Shown here: positions 11,263-21,705 of the stretch, piece after piece | Position numbering within the stretch: the stretch's first letter is position 1 | Layout of the letters: each line of letters opens with the position of its first letter | NCBI GenBank assembly: GCA_027579435.1 | Contig: JANBPK010001260.1 | Span: 1 to 41,291, forward strand | Source of the DNA: Candolleomyces eurysporus | Lineage: Eukaryota; Basidiomycota; Agaricomycetes; Agaricales; Psathyrellaceae | DNA: 41,291 nucleotides | Direction: 5' to 3' | The notes under the pieces: generated by a model | The model's input: the letters and a program-made list of their open reading frames with translations, nothing else | Told to the model about the DNA's origin: nothing | Databases searched by the model: none | Program-made: the position numbers and the translations under genes

Positions 11263-12516
11263 ATGGATATCGGTCGTCCAAGACTTCCCTGTGAAATATG
11301 CCGAGAAATCCTCACCTGGATCTTTCCTTCTTTTTGGGACCTACCTACCGAACCTGGAGACGTGTTCAAGGACCAGCGACCGTCGTACCCACCCGTCGAG
11401 GCAGAGTGTGTCGATTTCGAGGATATATATCACTTATCGCTGGTCTCCAAGGCGTTTCGCCAATTGGTGAAGGAGCTCAAGATGCGTACCGTGGTATTGC
11501 ATACCCCGCGTGAACTCGACTTCTATGTCGGCCTAATCATGGAAGACATGGACAATAGTACGTCCATACGGGCGGGGGACAGGTGCGAATACCTTGAAGT
11601 GTGCATCGAGGACATTTATGACCCCGACCTGCTGTCGCAACTCCTATCTCATACTCCAAACATGGCCGTGTTTGTGCTGAGGTCCTACCAGTTGTCCCGG
11701 CGTCTCGGCTTACTACCAAGGCCCATCCTCAGTGCAGTGTTGAACAAAGGATCTCAGCTTCAATGCTTATACCTTGATTCATCTGCCGAATCCCTGCAAT
11801 TCTTCGACCTGCTCGCAATTGCTGATCATCTCAGCAATTTGCATACCCTCCACATTCAGTGCGTCTACACTTACCCCGACGTACCGAAATTCTTTACCAG
11901 TCACCATAGTCCCCGTTGGTCTTTTCCCATCAGCGTCCTATCCTTGGGTGTCATCGAAAGTTCTTTCGATGCAGTTCCTCATGGATTCACCTATGGGTGG
12001 GACCCACTAATGATACTTCTGAGTAGCCGATGTGTGGAATTACCCCACTTGCGTCGGCTGGACATCCCTATGTTCCCTTCGACGATTTTCTTCTTCCAGA
12101 AATATGGTCGTGGACTTCAGCATCTTCACACAGCATCCTGTTATTCAGAGTTCACCCTGGCCCCCGCCCTGGAGCTCTGTATCAATTTGGATACGTTAGT
12201 TTTGCAGATCTGTGACGAGGTGCCATATCTCCCCCAGGCCTTGCCGGCTTTACGGCGGATATGTGTCTCTCCGTGCGCAGAAGGACCACCAGGCACCCCA
12301 TTCACAGGCGTTCGGCCCTACATCCTGGGGTGCATTGAAGAGCTGCTTACTTCTCTTCAAACAGCCGATCTAGGCTGCTTGACGGAGATTAGAATTAGGA
12401 ATAGCGGGGAGATGGCGAGGGTACTGCGGCATGGCGACGGCCTGAGAGACTGGTCAAGGTTCTGGGACACATATGGGGTGCGTCTGGTTGATCGCCAGGG
12501 TGAATCTCTTGCTTGA
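11263..12516 (+). CDS. F-box protein with leucine-rich-repeat-like body
   Basis: A single-exon frame of 417 aa starting MDIGRPRLPCEICREILTWI. The first ~85 residues match the F-box pattern common in Agaricomycetes: LPCEICREIL..., then HLSLVSKAFRQLVKELK and TVVLHTP. The rest has irregular Leu-rich repeats such as LSNLHTLHI, LPHLRRLDIP and CINLDTLVLQI. Known role of the class: adaptor for SCF ubiquitin ligases, with the repeats choosing substrates. There is no visible disruption. As cargo it may redirect host ubiquitination (inference). The lack of introns contrasts with most neighbours. Confidence 0.8.
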   Translation: MDIGRPRLPCEICREILTWIFPSFWDLPTEPGDVFKDQRPSYPPVEAECVDFEDIYHLSLVSKAFRQLVKELKMRTVVLHTPRELDFYVGLIMEDMDNSTSIRAGDRCEYLEVCIEDIYDPDLLSQLLSHTPNMAVFVLRSYQLSRRLGLLPRPILSAVLNKGSQLQCLYLDSSAESLQFFDLLAIADHLSNLHTLHIQCVYTYPDVPKFFTSHHSPRWSFPISVLSLGVIESSFDAVPHGFTYGWDPLMILLSSRCVELPHLRRLDIPMFPSTIFFFQKYGRGLQHLHTASCYSEFTLAPALELCINLDTLVLQICDEVPYLPQALPALRRICVSPCAEGPPGTPFTGVRPYILGCIEELLTSLQTADLGCLTEIRIRNSGEMARVLRHGDGLRDWSRFWDTYGVRLVDRQGESLA

Positions 12517-13136
12517 GAATAGTATATGCCTTCTTGTTGAACCATTCAGTTTACGCCACTTTGTTGATGCCGTGTTGAGGACATGGGATGTTAATCTACG
12601 TCGTTCTTACGTTTATTTTCTTCTTCGTTTTTGTAGTTATTTCAGAGTATTTGTTCTCAGATTTGGTTTTTAATCGATTAAAATTTTGAAGATGATTTGT
12701 TAGGTGTAAACGAGGTGCCAGTCTGAGCTTTTGATACTATTTATTGTCAGTGATAGACCAGGCCATTTTCGCATCGTTTGTGACGCGATGCATCCTCCCT
12801 CAAAGTTGGATAATAAACAGTGTCAGCCAATCGCGAATGTATATGTCCGTTGCCGCCTTTTGCTGATTTGTACTTAGCTCGCAGCGTACCGACAGCAGTT
12901 TGCAGCATCTTGGGGACCGAAGTAAAGGCAGACAAAAAATAAAATAAAAAATAAATGGAAAGATAAAAGATATATTGCTTGGGTTTGTTTAGTCTACATT
13001 CATATCTATATATTCGGATATTCACTTGGGAGGTCGTCGGATTGGATGGCCAACGAAGGTTCACCTTAGGAACCGTCGAGAGATCGATATTCGATCAGGA
13101 AGGACGGGTCCATTTTGTGGTTGTGATGATCGACGT
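12517..13136. other. Convergent 3' flank between the F-box and acidic genes
   Basis: Probably shared 3' UTRs. On the minus strand, about 12747-12910 is open and ends just before an AATAAA-like sequence (MLQTAVGTLRAKYKSAKGG...). It is preceded by a pyrimidine-rich acceptor-like stretch, so it could be an additional 3' exon of the acidic gene, but I could not join it in frame with confidence. Confidence 0.35.
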
Positions 13137-14144
13137 TCAAGCCACGACGACGGACGTGAAGTCCTCACCTACCGGTAAAATGGGTTCGATGTACTCATTC
13201 TTCAAATACTGACGCGTAGCTTCACTTATTATGGTCTTATCTCCAGGCAGTTCTGTGGTGTTGGGAACCGTGAGATATACCCTGCCTATAGGATCATCAA
13301 AAAAAATCCCTCTTGAGCGTCTAGCAACTTTGAGGGGAAGAAAGAATGCCGATCCACACCTGTTTTCCCTCGTTTGGACATGGTTCTGCCTTCATCTGAC
13401 GGCACTGGCTCGTCGTCAGCACAGACATCTCCGATCGGAGCCGTTAAGACCATCTTTCTGGAGGAGTTAGAGGTCGTTTGGCTCTTGCTATGTGTACGTC
13501 TTTTCTGGACGATGGATCTGTCGCGATCGTTCGATAGACAGGGCTGAATGTCGTTGACGATGAAGGAGTCTTCGCTGGCGTTATCATCTTCAGACGATTC
13601 GGTTTCTTCTGTCTCCTCTGCTCCTATTGATTCGTTATCCTCGCTTTCTTCCTCTGTTTCCGGGACATAGGTGGAGTCGTCCGATTGGGAGGCAGTGTCT
13701 GCGGTCTCGCCTACAAAAGTTATTGATTATTTTCCTTTTTTATATCTGGATTTGATAAAGAGATATGGACAGGTCTTACCATCGGATCCTCGAACATCAT
13801 CAGCTTCACCCATGAATATCTGAGGCTGCTGTACGGTCGAAGAAGCATCGTTCTCGCCTACGGCGGACCCACCTAGAGGGCTTTGGAGTCTCGATCGACC
13901 CATGGTAAAAGGGTAAGGGGTGGCTCGTCGGGAACCAAGACGGTGCCGAAATGCTAGGGTCGAACTGGGCATGCATAGGTTACATGAGCGATAGAAGTTA
14001 AGAAGAAGGAAAAAAGCAATGCGGCGATATTTCGTGAGCGTTCGTGTTTTTCAAACCTTTCATGCGTGCTAAACCGACTTACTACGAGAGGTTGGGCTCT
14101 ATGTTTCTCAGTTCCCTTACGCGCTTGCTTTGTGGTTCAGGCAT
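13137..14144 (-). CDS. Acidic, probably nuclear protein of unknown function
   Basis: Exons on the minus strand: 14083-14144, 13780-13964 and 13137-13710, with introns of 118 and 69 nt. The start is MPEPQSKRVRELRNIEPNLS. A long Glu/Asp/Ser-rich block follows (VPETEEESEDNESIG...), then a basic patch (RSIVQKRRTHSKS) and a C-terminal part reading DDPIGRVYLTVPN. The frame is continuous except at an 8-base homopolymer (13299-13306), where 6 or 9 bases would be needed. The shift is therefore either a sequencing error, a real break, or a 32-nt intron just upstream, which also restores the frame. A TATA box lies 90 bp before the start. I do not recognise a family; the composition resembles chromatin or transcription accessory proteins. 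Confidence 0.6.
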
Positions 14145-14225
14145 TGTTCTTTGAGAGGTTGAGTTGTTGAGCTTGGGTGATAGATGTGGGTACAAAGTAA
14201 AGTGAGCTTCGTCGCGTCTTTTGGG

Positions 14226-14234
14226 CCTTTTATA
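14226..14234 (-). promoter_or_regulatory. TATA box of the acidic-protein gene
   Basis: TATAAAAGG on the minus strand, 90 bp upstream of the ATG at 14144. Its spacing and sequence match those of other cargo genes. Confidence 0.55.
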
Positions 14235-14529
14235 GCCTGCATTCTGGGTCATGTGACGCATTATCTTCGTATTCCAAGAGGTTACATACGGCTTGGACTT
14301 CATGACTCCATGTAAGTCTGTGATGCCTAGCAGCGAGGCATAGCCACTTAAGCTCGTAAATCAGACAAAGCTGAAAGGTAGCTTCATGTCTCGAATGTGT
14401 GGAGGACCGTGACTCTTTTTGAGCCACATCGAGTCAGGACCTTCGGCCGCCAGTTGAGGTGTCAAATGATGCTCATCCGACGGTATCTGAGGCACAGCTT
14501 CGTTGGTACGCTGGTAATACTTTTAGTAC

Positions 14530-14564
14530 GATAAAAAGGGGTTGGCGGTTGTCTTCCGCCAACC
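14530..14564 (+). promoter_or_regulatory. TATA-like box followed by a perfect 9-bp hairpin
   Basis: GATAAAAAG at about 14530-14538 is directly followed by GGTTGGCGG (14540-14548), a 7-nt spacer and the exact complement CCGCCAACC (14556-14564). It lies about 90-120 bp upstream of the ATG at 14654. It could act as an operator-like dyad or as a stem-loop near the mRNA start. Confidence 0.5.
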
Positions 14565-14653
14565 GACCTCTTGACCAAACACCACTTGCAGTGAGATTAT
14601 GTTTGAATTTGCGATACCTATGACTGATGAGTCTCTAGGTTCGAAGGAGCGCC

Positions 14654-15758
14654 ATGGATAAACTTGCTAACGAGACGCTGAGTGAAGTAGCCAACCGCTT
14701 AATGGAACACCCTCGAGATATAACCGCTTTAATGGTTGTGAATCAAAGATTGGCGGGGGTATGCGAGTATCTCCGTTATAGCTCTCTTACGATCCAAGGT
14801 TCTCGAGGAAGGCGATTATTAGCTACTCTGTTATCAGGCTCCAAGATCGCTCAAGGGTACTGCAATACTGTGAGGAGAATATGGTTTAGGTTTTGGCGGG
14901 ATTCAGAAATGTATCTACTTTCAACGTTGATGTGCGACGTGCTTCCGCTGTTGAAGGGATTGATAACTTTGAAGATTGACACGCACACACTAGACACAAA
15001 GCACGCTCTCGCTCGCCTTCAACGAGCCGGACTAATCAGGGAAGCCATCCACCCAGTGATTTCATTGTCAATGATGGACTCTTCAAGTCTGGTCGCATCC
15101 AAATTGAATCTGGCATCTCTTTCGTACTTGATGGTTTCGGGATCTTTTGATCTCTCGGTGATCTCGAAACATCGAGCTTTACAAGAGCTTAACATCGACT
15201 GTTTCATGGACTATCGCGAATTTGCAGAGCTTGTTTCGTCGGCGTCCGATACTACCCTTGGATTTACCCTGCAGACACTCAGCGTAAAGTTGATCAGATC
15301 CATAAATTTGGTACATTCCCTTCCTCTATTGGGTCAAAGTTTCGGAAGACTGAGGGTCCTGTCGGTAGATCAGGCCTGTATGGATGTATTGGTACGTTCT
15401 TTAGTCTCTGTTACTTTCAACACTTTGGATAATTGTTGTTTGGTTATGGCAGGCCGTCATAGACACCTTGAGTAGTGGAAGAGACGCCTTTCCTCTGCTC
15501 AGATTTGCAGCGTTTAACCGGCGATTGAGTTATCCGTTGCTCAAGTGGGACACCCTATCGAATATGGATCTGGTAGACGAGTGTTTGAAGAGACTTTCGT
15601 CCTGTCACGCGTTTCTGACATATATCGGGCTTGGCACAAAGATTTGGGGAAGAGGTATGAGCGGATATTTCATCCGCTTGAGCATCGAAGACCCTGAAGT
15701 TTGGTGGGAGACTGTCGTTGGTTCGCAGTTTAATCACCGTCTGTACCCGGATTTATAA
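14654..15758 (+). CDS. F-box-like protein
   Basis: Two exons, 14654-15391 and 15453-15758, with a 61-nt intron; 347 aa. The N-terminus MDKLANETLSEVANRLMEHP followed by RDITALMVVNQRLAGVCEYL and RYSSLTIQG is a divergent F-box with the typical 'LSLVNRRF' turn. The remainder is Leu-rich, such as VLPLLKGLITLKI, LSYLMVSGSFDLS and RLRVLSVDQACMDVL, consistent with degenerate LRR repeats, and ends FNHRLYPDL. It has no close sequence resemblance to the F-box gene at 11263. Probably an SCF substrate adaptor (family knowledge plus inference). Confidence 0.68.
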
Positions 15759-16849
15759 ACACCGCTGTACTGTGTACAAATTAGTCTTATTGTTACGATG
15801 TCTAACCTTTTTCGTCTGTCCTCTCAGTCGGTTTGAGCGTTAAATAGTGGTGTAAAAGAAGGGCGGAGGTGGGCACGGACAGGTCTATCTAATCTTATCG
15901 CGACCGCGTCGGCTTTGTTCACGGGTATCTCGCACGCCTTGATGTGGTTGAGTCTTGTGACTCCCCAGTGATTCCCAAGGGCAGGGATCTCGCGTGTTCG
16001 GGAGTCACAATTCGTCATGGGTTGTTGAGCGTCGTCTGGGCTACGCATGTCCACATAGCTTCTGTAGGCGCGGGCGTTTGGCGGTGCTCGATGCGCTCGA
16101 AGTGCGCCATACATCGCGCTCATCGCATGACATACGACTTCATAAATTTTCTGCAAGTGTTACAAGATAGACCGTCCGGCAATTCCTCATAACAAGAGTA
16201 GATGGTCGTTTCGGTTGACGACCTCGGCATCGGTGTCTACGTTTTCTGAGCGTCCTGACTCACTAGCCTCTCAAACCTATTCGTGATCCAAAACATCATT
16301 CATCGAGCGCCTATCGCCCTGGTGCATGCGGGATCTCGACCCTCTCATCTCAGTATTGACTTACCGGAGACATCGGTTCGTGGCAAATATAGGTATATTT
16401 TACCTTGTTTTAAGGCGCTGCGATCGGCATCCGGCTTCTGAGGCACATCCGAAATACCATTTATGTACGAAGCAAATGTATGACAGAATTTAGGTAAAAT
16501 AACAAACAAATAAATCTAAAGTCGGAAAGGAAAAAGAGGTATGGCGGGGAAGAATTGTATTTGGCCAGAATCGGCATAGTCGGGTGCAGCTTCCACAGCA
16601 AGGAGACGAGATATCAGAGACCGAAGGTACAGAGAAGAGGAGGGTAAGTGAGAGAGCGAGTGTGATCTGGTACGGGATCGGCGATCGGCGATGATGGGTG
16701 GCTTCTAGTCAGCAGAGCGTGAGTCATTAAACTCCGCCGTGAACCTCTGCTGACTCGATGAAGAGCAGTGAACGGGGTTTGGGCTCATGAGCGACGACCG
16801 AAGGACTTACGTGTGCAGACCAAGTGACACGGCGAATTCTGCTCGCCTC
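15759..16849. other. Interval without a confident gene
   Basis: Apart from the weak minus-strand frame above, I see only short frames. There is an AT-rich stretch near 16440-16520 and a GATCGGCGATCGGCGATG direct repeat near 16676-16693. It may contain 5' exons or the promoter of the 140-aa gene that follows. Confidence 0.35.
15824..16156 (-). CDS. Hypothetical 110-aa open frame
   Basis: A minus-strand frame starting MQKIYEVVCHAMSAMYGALR and ending PSFTPLFNAQTD. An acceptor-like ...TTGCAG lies just before it, so it may be a last exon. No domain was recognised and no upstream exon could be joined with confidence. Confidence 0.25.
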   Translation of the reverse strand: MQKIYEVVCHAMSAMYGALRAHRAPPNARAYRSYVDMRSPDDAQQPMTNCDSRTREIPALGNHWGVTRLNHIKACEIPVNKADAVAIRLDRPVRAHLRPSFTPLFNAQTD

Positions 16850-17460
16850 ATGCCGACGAATACTGCGACAACTTCGGTAGATCAAGCCTGTCGGAAGAGT
16901 GGAGTTGGGATCGGGTTTTGAGGTTAGGACGACTGTTATTCGGCCACGCTCCGGACGATTAGCTATGAACCCTCGAAAATTTGGGTGCTTCGGGCTTCGA
17001 GCAACCTTATTATCACCGAAGATGCGAGAGTTTATTCAGACTGCGCGACAGGCAAGGAAAATGTCAGACTGGGGTCGACAATCGGTATGCGTTGGTTGCT
17101 GGAGCCACCAAGCCCACCCGTTTGCATATCGACCCATCTTAGGGTAGGCACTCAAGAGGTTAGTGTCGTGTCCGATCCACGTACGCTTGGCTGTTGTCCG
17201 GTAGCAACGGTTTACGATCCTCTTGGCGAAAGGTGATAGGGCGGCTTGATGCAAGGCGAGTGGCTGTGATGCATCGCGGGGTTTGCATATGATGACGTCA
17301 GTGCCTTCCCGTGGAATTCCTGTCTTCTCCGTCTACCTCCTTGCTGCCATCGGGTGTCCGAATCTACAGTTTTGCGACAGAATTTTTCGAATGGAAGAGT
17401 CACTCAAACCTTTCGTACAAGTCATATCATGAAATTCCCGAGGAGAATTTGTCTTACTGA
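16850..17460 (+). CDS. 140-aa orphan protein
   Basis: Three exons: 16850-16876, 16928-17232 and 17370-17460, with introns of 51 and 137 nt; the joins keep one frame. The product starts MPTNTATTSDDCYSATLRT. It continues with a Cys-containing, probably beta-rich core (ISYEPSKIWVLRASSNLIIT, MRWLLEPPSPPVCISTHLRV) and ends HEIPEENLSY. I do not recognise a family. Coding character is supported by the two precise phase-matched splices and the uninterrupted 101-codon middle exon. No transmembrane segment or signal peptide was seen. The 137-nt intron might contain a further exon. Confidence 0.55.
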
Positions 17461-17766
17461 GGTCAAATGCCAGATGGCGATCAACGTAAGTATCCTCCTT
17501 GAATACGCCTTTTTAAACGAGCCTTTCCCCGCGTTTATGAAGGTGGGCATCTCTTCCGATCCCTTTTAAAAAGTTGGAAAATGACCGATATGGCATGTCC
17601 TTGGACGTTTTTGATATACACTAGATCAGCGCTTTTGATATCCATGTAACGAGTCGAGAATATGATAGACGATATGCTACGTGACAATTGGACTGTCTGT
17701 TCGTGTCGAATCCAGTCATTGTCGAGTATTTTCGGTGCCTTAGGCCTTGAACGCTTCCGGGTAGAG
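17461..17766. other. Intergenic region
   Basis: Short frames only. It carries the 3' flank of the 140-aa gene and the upstream region of the next gene. Confidence 0.4.
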
Positions 17767-17775
17767 TATAAAAGC
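17767..17775 (+). promoter_or_regulatory. TATA box of the acidic multi-exon gene
   Basis: TATAAAAGC, 70 bp upstream of the ATG at 17837. Confidence 0.55.
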
Positions 17776-17836
17776 AAAGCGGCATGTTCATAGTCGCCTA
17801 CACTATCCCTTTTTCCTGTCCACATCCAAGGCCAAA

Positions 17837-19450
17837 ATGTCGGCTGTTCGTTCCTCTCAAAATGATCATGTAGCCGGTATTGCACTCAAACCTGAAGACA
17901 GGTTGATGGCACGAAGGTGTCGTCCTTTGCCTAGGTGTGTCTCAGCCGCGTTTCCGGCCTTGTTTTCATGTTAATACGGAAGCAGGATGCATTTGATGCC
18001 TATTCCACCTTCTCGCGCCGAACTGTTGGTAGCTCAAGACGTCGCGCTGAATATGCTTATTTCAGCGAACGTGCAAGGTCGTTTATGCACGATGTGCGAA
18101 GCATGCCGTTCCTCCTTTCTTCCTGTATGTGACAATCAATCCTTTTCTCGATCTCATCGTCGTGAAAATGACCGCGCGATCGTGAAAGTGTCCGGGGAGA
18201 GGCTTCGACAACCGATGTGCGATTTGCGTTGAGATAGGAAAAAATGTACTGTTGTTTATCTTGTAAACAGTTACGCCTATTGGTATTAAACCTCTCTTCT
18301 CTCCTCCAGTGTGTCTGGCCAAGGGTTTCCTACATTGGAATTGCAGATATCCCCTTGCTCGCACCGCAGCCTTCAGCACCTATGCCTCAGGTATGTTCCT
18401 TTTATCCATCGCCTCTTTGCTTTCATCCTCGGTTTTCTTATATTATGTTTCCTTTATTTCTTATTTCATTCGATGTCTCTAATACAAACCCGCTGTCGCC
18501 AACCCTGCGTCAAGTGTGTCCCGCATGGAAACGAGAACGGTGGTGAGCACCCGACTTTAGCCCTTGTCCTTTTCTGATACGAGGGGATGGGTCTCTTTGT
18601 CCCTGCTCAGGATCGTGCTTTAATTCTCCGCAGCTCTCAGCACCAACCACTGAAGATTTGGCCTACATTGACGATGTCCCTCCGCTTTGGGTTTCAGAAA
18701 GCGCCGAGCTCGTATCCAGTCCGAACCCTGGCGAAAGGATGGCCATGCTAACCGTAGACGGGGATGTTGTTGTTGACGAGCCGGATTCGGATCTCGGTAG
18801 CAGGCCGTCCACCCCCAATCCGGTCCATGACGATGAATTGACGTTGGATCCTGCTGTTCTCGATTTCACTGCGGACGGTTCTACTACGTGAGTCGGATAT
18901 GTACCTCTCATGGTAACGATTTCTCTGATCATTTGCTCCATGTACGCCAGTGGAACGAGCGTTTTCGAAGAACAGTTTCAGACTCACCACAGCGATCCCG
19001 TGTACGACCCCCGTTTTTTCGAAGCGCTTCTTCGCGTTATGGAGAGGCTGCCTGCCGAGGCGTCTGGGGGGCTCACCCCCGATACTAACGATCGATCCAC
19101 TTCTGCTGCACCTTCTTATGATAGGTATGTCAGTTCCTCGTCGTCTACGGTGACGTGTTTCAAGACTTATCGCTACTATTTATGACAGCTCTGACGATGG
19201 GCTGTCGCAGATGACGCTGGACGACATGCTGTGAGTAGACTCCCTTTTTAGAGTTCCTCTAGTCTTCGATCCCTTTCGCTATCCTGCCATCTCTTTCTTT
19301 TGCGGCTTTCGTACTGATCGTTTGGCTTTACGCTCCTCCCTCCTCTGCCTCTGAAGGACCGATGATGCCATATCCTCCCTTAGTGCTTCAGAGGAGATCC
19401 CCATGGCTGCTGGTTCCACCGAGGCGTGCATCTGCCCTCTTTCACTTTGA
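17837..19450 (+). CDS. Acidic multi-exon protein of unknown function
   Basis: Proposed exons: 17837-17934, 17986-18124, 18310-18390, 18515-18542, 18641-18887, 18951-19124, 19189-19230 and 19357-19450. They total 903 nt in one frame (300 aa). The N-terminus is MSAVRSSQNDHVAGIALKPE. A Cys cluster RLCTMCEACRSSF follows, then a strongly acidic Ser/Thr/Pro-rich half (TVDGDVVVDEPDSDLGSRP), and the tail is STEACICPLSL. Exons 5-8 are well supported by clean GT-AG joins; exons 3-4 are the least certain, and introns 2 and 3 could hide other Cys-containing exons. The Cys pairs plus acidic tail resemble a transcription-factor layout, but no family is recognised. Confidence 0.5.
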
Positions 19451-20422
19451 CATCCATTTGAATGTGGTCCGCTATGTCATCAATCTGCCTGGTCGTCCTT
19501 CCCTCGCTCTCAGGTCCCGCTGACCTCGGTATCGGTCTCGTGATGAGCCAAAATTTTTCGAAGATAGCTTTTCGAAGATAAATAAATGAATGTACGAGTA
19601 GATGTGTCAATGTGTATCCAATAACCATGTCGTCCCGGTTGAATCTCAGCCCACGGGCGCCTAACGCTAGCGACCTCGTATCAAGGTGGCGTTCTGTGAT
19701 GGGAGTCTGATCGAACAGTAAGAAGCAATAAGAAATAAGAAAAATGAGATAAGAAAAAATGAGAAGGTCCGATTCTAGTCACTGAATTTCAAGAGTAAGA
19801 ACTGAGAGTGCTTGACGACTTGGAGAACTGCCAATTAACATACAGGAGGTCGGAAGGAGCTTCTGTGTGTTTCAGGGTTTTTGTGCAAACGTCTAGAAAC
19901 ATTCTGTCCAACCGCGTACTGATCATGAAGGTAAAGCGGAGATCAGTCAGGAATTTCGAAGGCTGTCAGAATTGGATCGAAGGGCGTGGCTATTTCAAAT
20001 GCTCGGCGGTCTATGTGCGCCGTTTTAACGCCCGATCGCCCTCACTCTTTTCGAGGTGGCAGTTGATGGTTGTCGTACGTCTAGGAAGGAGAAGGATAAC
20101 CTTTTCACAGGGATTCTGATTTGACCTGGAGCTCTGGAAAGCCGACTTTATTATAGGCGGCAGATGTATTCTCCGCAAATCACGCAAGGAAAGTGGATTA
20201 CCTGTTTAGGCCTCGTTGCTGGTGTACGGAAGAATTTATGTCTGGTCCGATATGTCTGGTCCGAGTGCCTTGATGGGTGATAAGTGAGGTATGTGATTAA
20301 TAACCCTCAAGGGGTTTGGGTGGAGTGGCAATTTCTCGGCTCCAACGTGATGTTCTACAAACTTAAGACTGACGACTGAAAAAGGCGCTCGTTCGCTCTT
20401 CCATGAACAACAGAGAGAAGAT
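19451..20422. other. Interval without a confident gene
   Basis: A plus-strand frame at 19808-20119 (103 codons, no ATG) is basic and shows no domain. The remainder has short frames. It is probably the 3' flank of the gene before it and of the minus-strand gene after it. Confidence 0.35.
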
Positions 20423-21499
20423 TTATTCAAAATGAAAGTCATTTTCGTACGCGCTCGTCATGGTTACGAAAAAAATAGTGGGCTCTCTACTGTACAATCC
20501 AATTTTGTCGTAGATAAACGCTGAATCAGCGTGTCCCACCAGTCGCAGATTCAACGGAAGTTTTGTAGAGAACCGAATATCGTAGTCCAATGGATACGGA
20601 CCCACCTAGATGAAAGGGCAAGGAAGCGTTGAAAATGGTTAGAATTTGGCATCGCAATGGATCGTAAATGGATTGCGCTTACTGGCCTATCTCCGCGATG
20701 ATGTAGTCGGCCTCATTCCTCCTCAGATGAGTATAAGTCCCTCTCTGAGACGTCTGGGGCCCCGAGCAACGGCTGTATTTCATTATGGCTATAGACCCCA
20801 TCCATGGGCTCCCGAAGATGGACTGAACAGTCCGATTGAGTGGACTTGACCCAAGGTAATTATCAATGAAGATGCGGTAGGCAAACGGAAGCGGACTCCC
20901 GGAGGATGGGCTCGACGTCATCAGATAGCTGATGTATCCATCGGGAAAAAGTGTGCTGAGATCAACCTCTTCTCCAGATGAAGGGTCGTTCGTTCTCCTA
21001 AACGTCCATGCCTCCCAGACCTCTGCTTTGGGTCCTTCTACAGGTAGGACGATTATCTCTACCTTCTTCTCCTTTTCAAGGGAGCAGTTGCGTCGATGGT
21101 AGGAAGACCAAGGGTACATATATTCCAATTTCAGCTGTAACCCAGTGGACACGAGTAGAGCTTACAATTTCTATGCCTTGTGGAGGAAAAACAGTTGAGT
21201 TATGCTTGGGTATCGTGTTAGTTCAAGTATCTACGGTTGTTAGAGTAGGGCATGATTTTTTTTTTTTTTTCTTTTTTTGATTTTTGGTTTCTATTTGTTC
21301 CTTTCTTACCAATTGTAGCAAGAGCACCGACATAATGGGGAGGAGAGCGAGTGACTACTCCAGATAATTGCGTTCTGCCGACGGGTATTTGAAAGACTTC
21401 TACCAAAGGAGCGTGTAGTAGAACAAGGTCAAGAACGAGAGGGGCATCGACAGGCCGATATTTATAGGGTCGAAGTTGTTTACACGATTGTACATATGA
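20423..21499 (-). CDS. Unresolved multi-exon hypothetical gene
   Basis: The minus strand shows three long coding-like stretches. The first, ending at 21318, reads RPYKYRPVDAPLVLDLVLLH, then GRTQLSGVVTRSPPHYVGAL. The second, near 20860-21150, reads EKKVEIIVLPVEGPKAEVWE, then GEEVDLSTLFPDGYISYLMT. The third, 20423-20605, reads GPYPLDYDIRFSTKLPLNLR and ends YENDFHFE. The first two join in frame through a tiny exon only if a 31-nt intron (GTAAGC...TTACAG) is real. I could not fix the 5' start or the last donor, so the gene may be decayed or my model incomplete. No known domain is recognised. A TATAAATA inside the first stretch reads as codons there and may be coincidental. Confidence 0.4.
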
Positions 21500-21705
21500 C
21501 TAAATTACCACGTTCGTGTCCGCATCGGCTTTAGTTAGTACATGCTCCCTTTGTAGTCATACAGACGCGCTATAGATCATTGGTTGTCATTCTGAGCGGC
21601 TCCGGCGTTGCGAAAGTGTGCACGATGCAGGCGCATCTGATGGATATATGCTGAGCTATATGGCAGACACGACGGTCCCGATGAAGTATTAGCTCGTGGT
21701 TAGAG

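Noticed and set aside
13231..13470. Plus-strand frame opposite the acidic gene
   Set aside because: Antisense to the Glu/Asp-rich coding block; composition is explained by the minus-strand gene.
21459..21466. TATAAATA on the minus strand as a promoter
   Set aside because: It lies within a coding-like frame (PYKYRPVDAP), and no in-frame start codon follows at a suitable distance.
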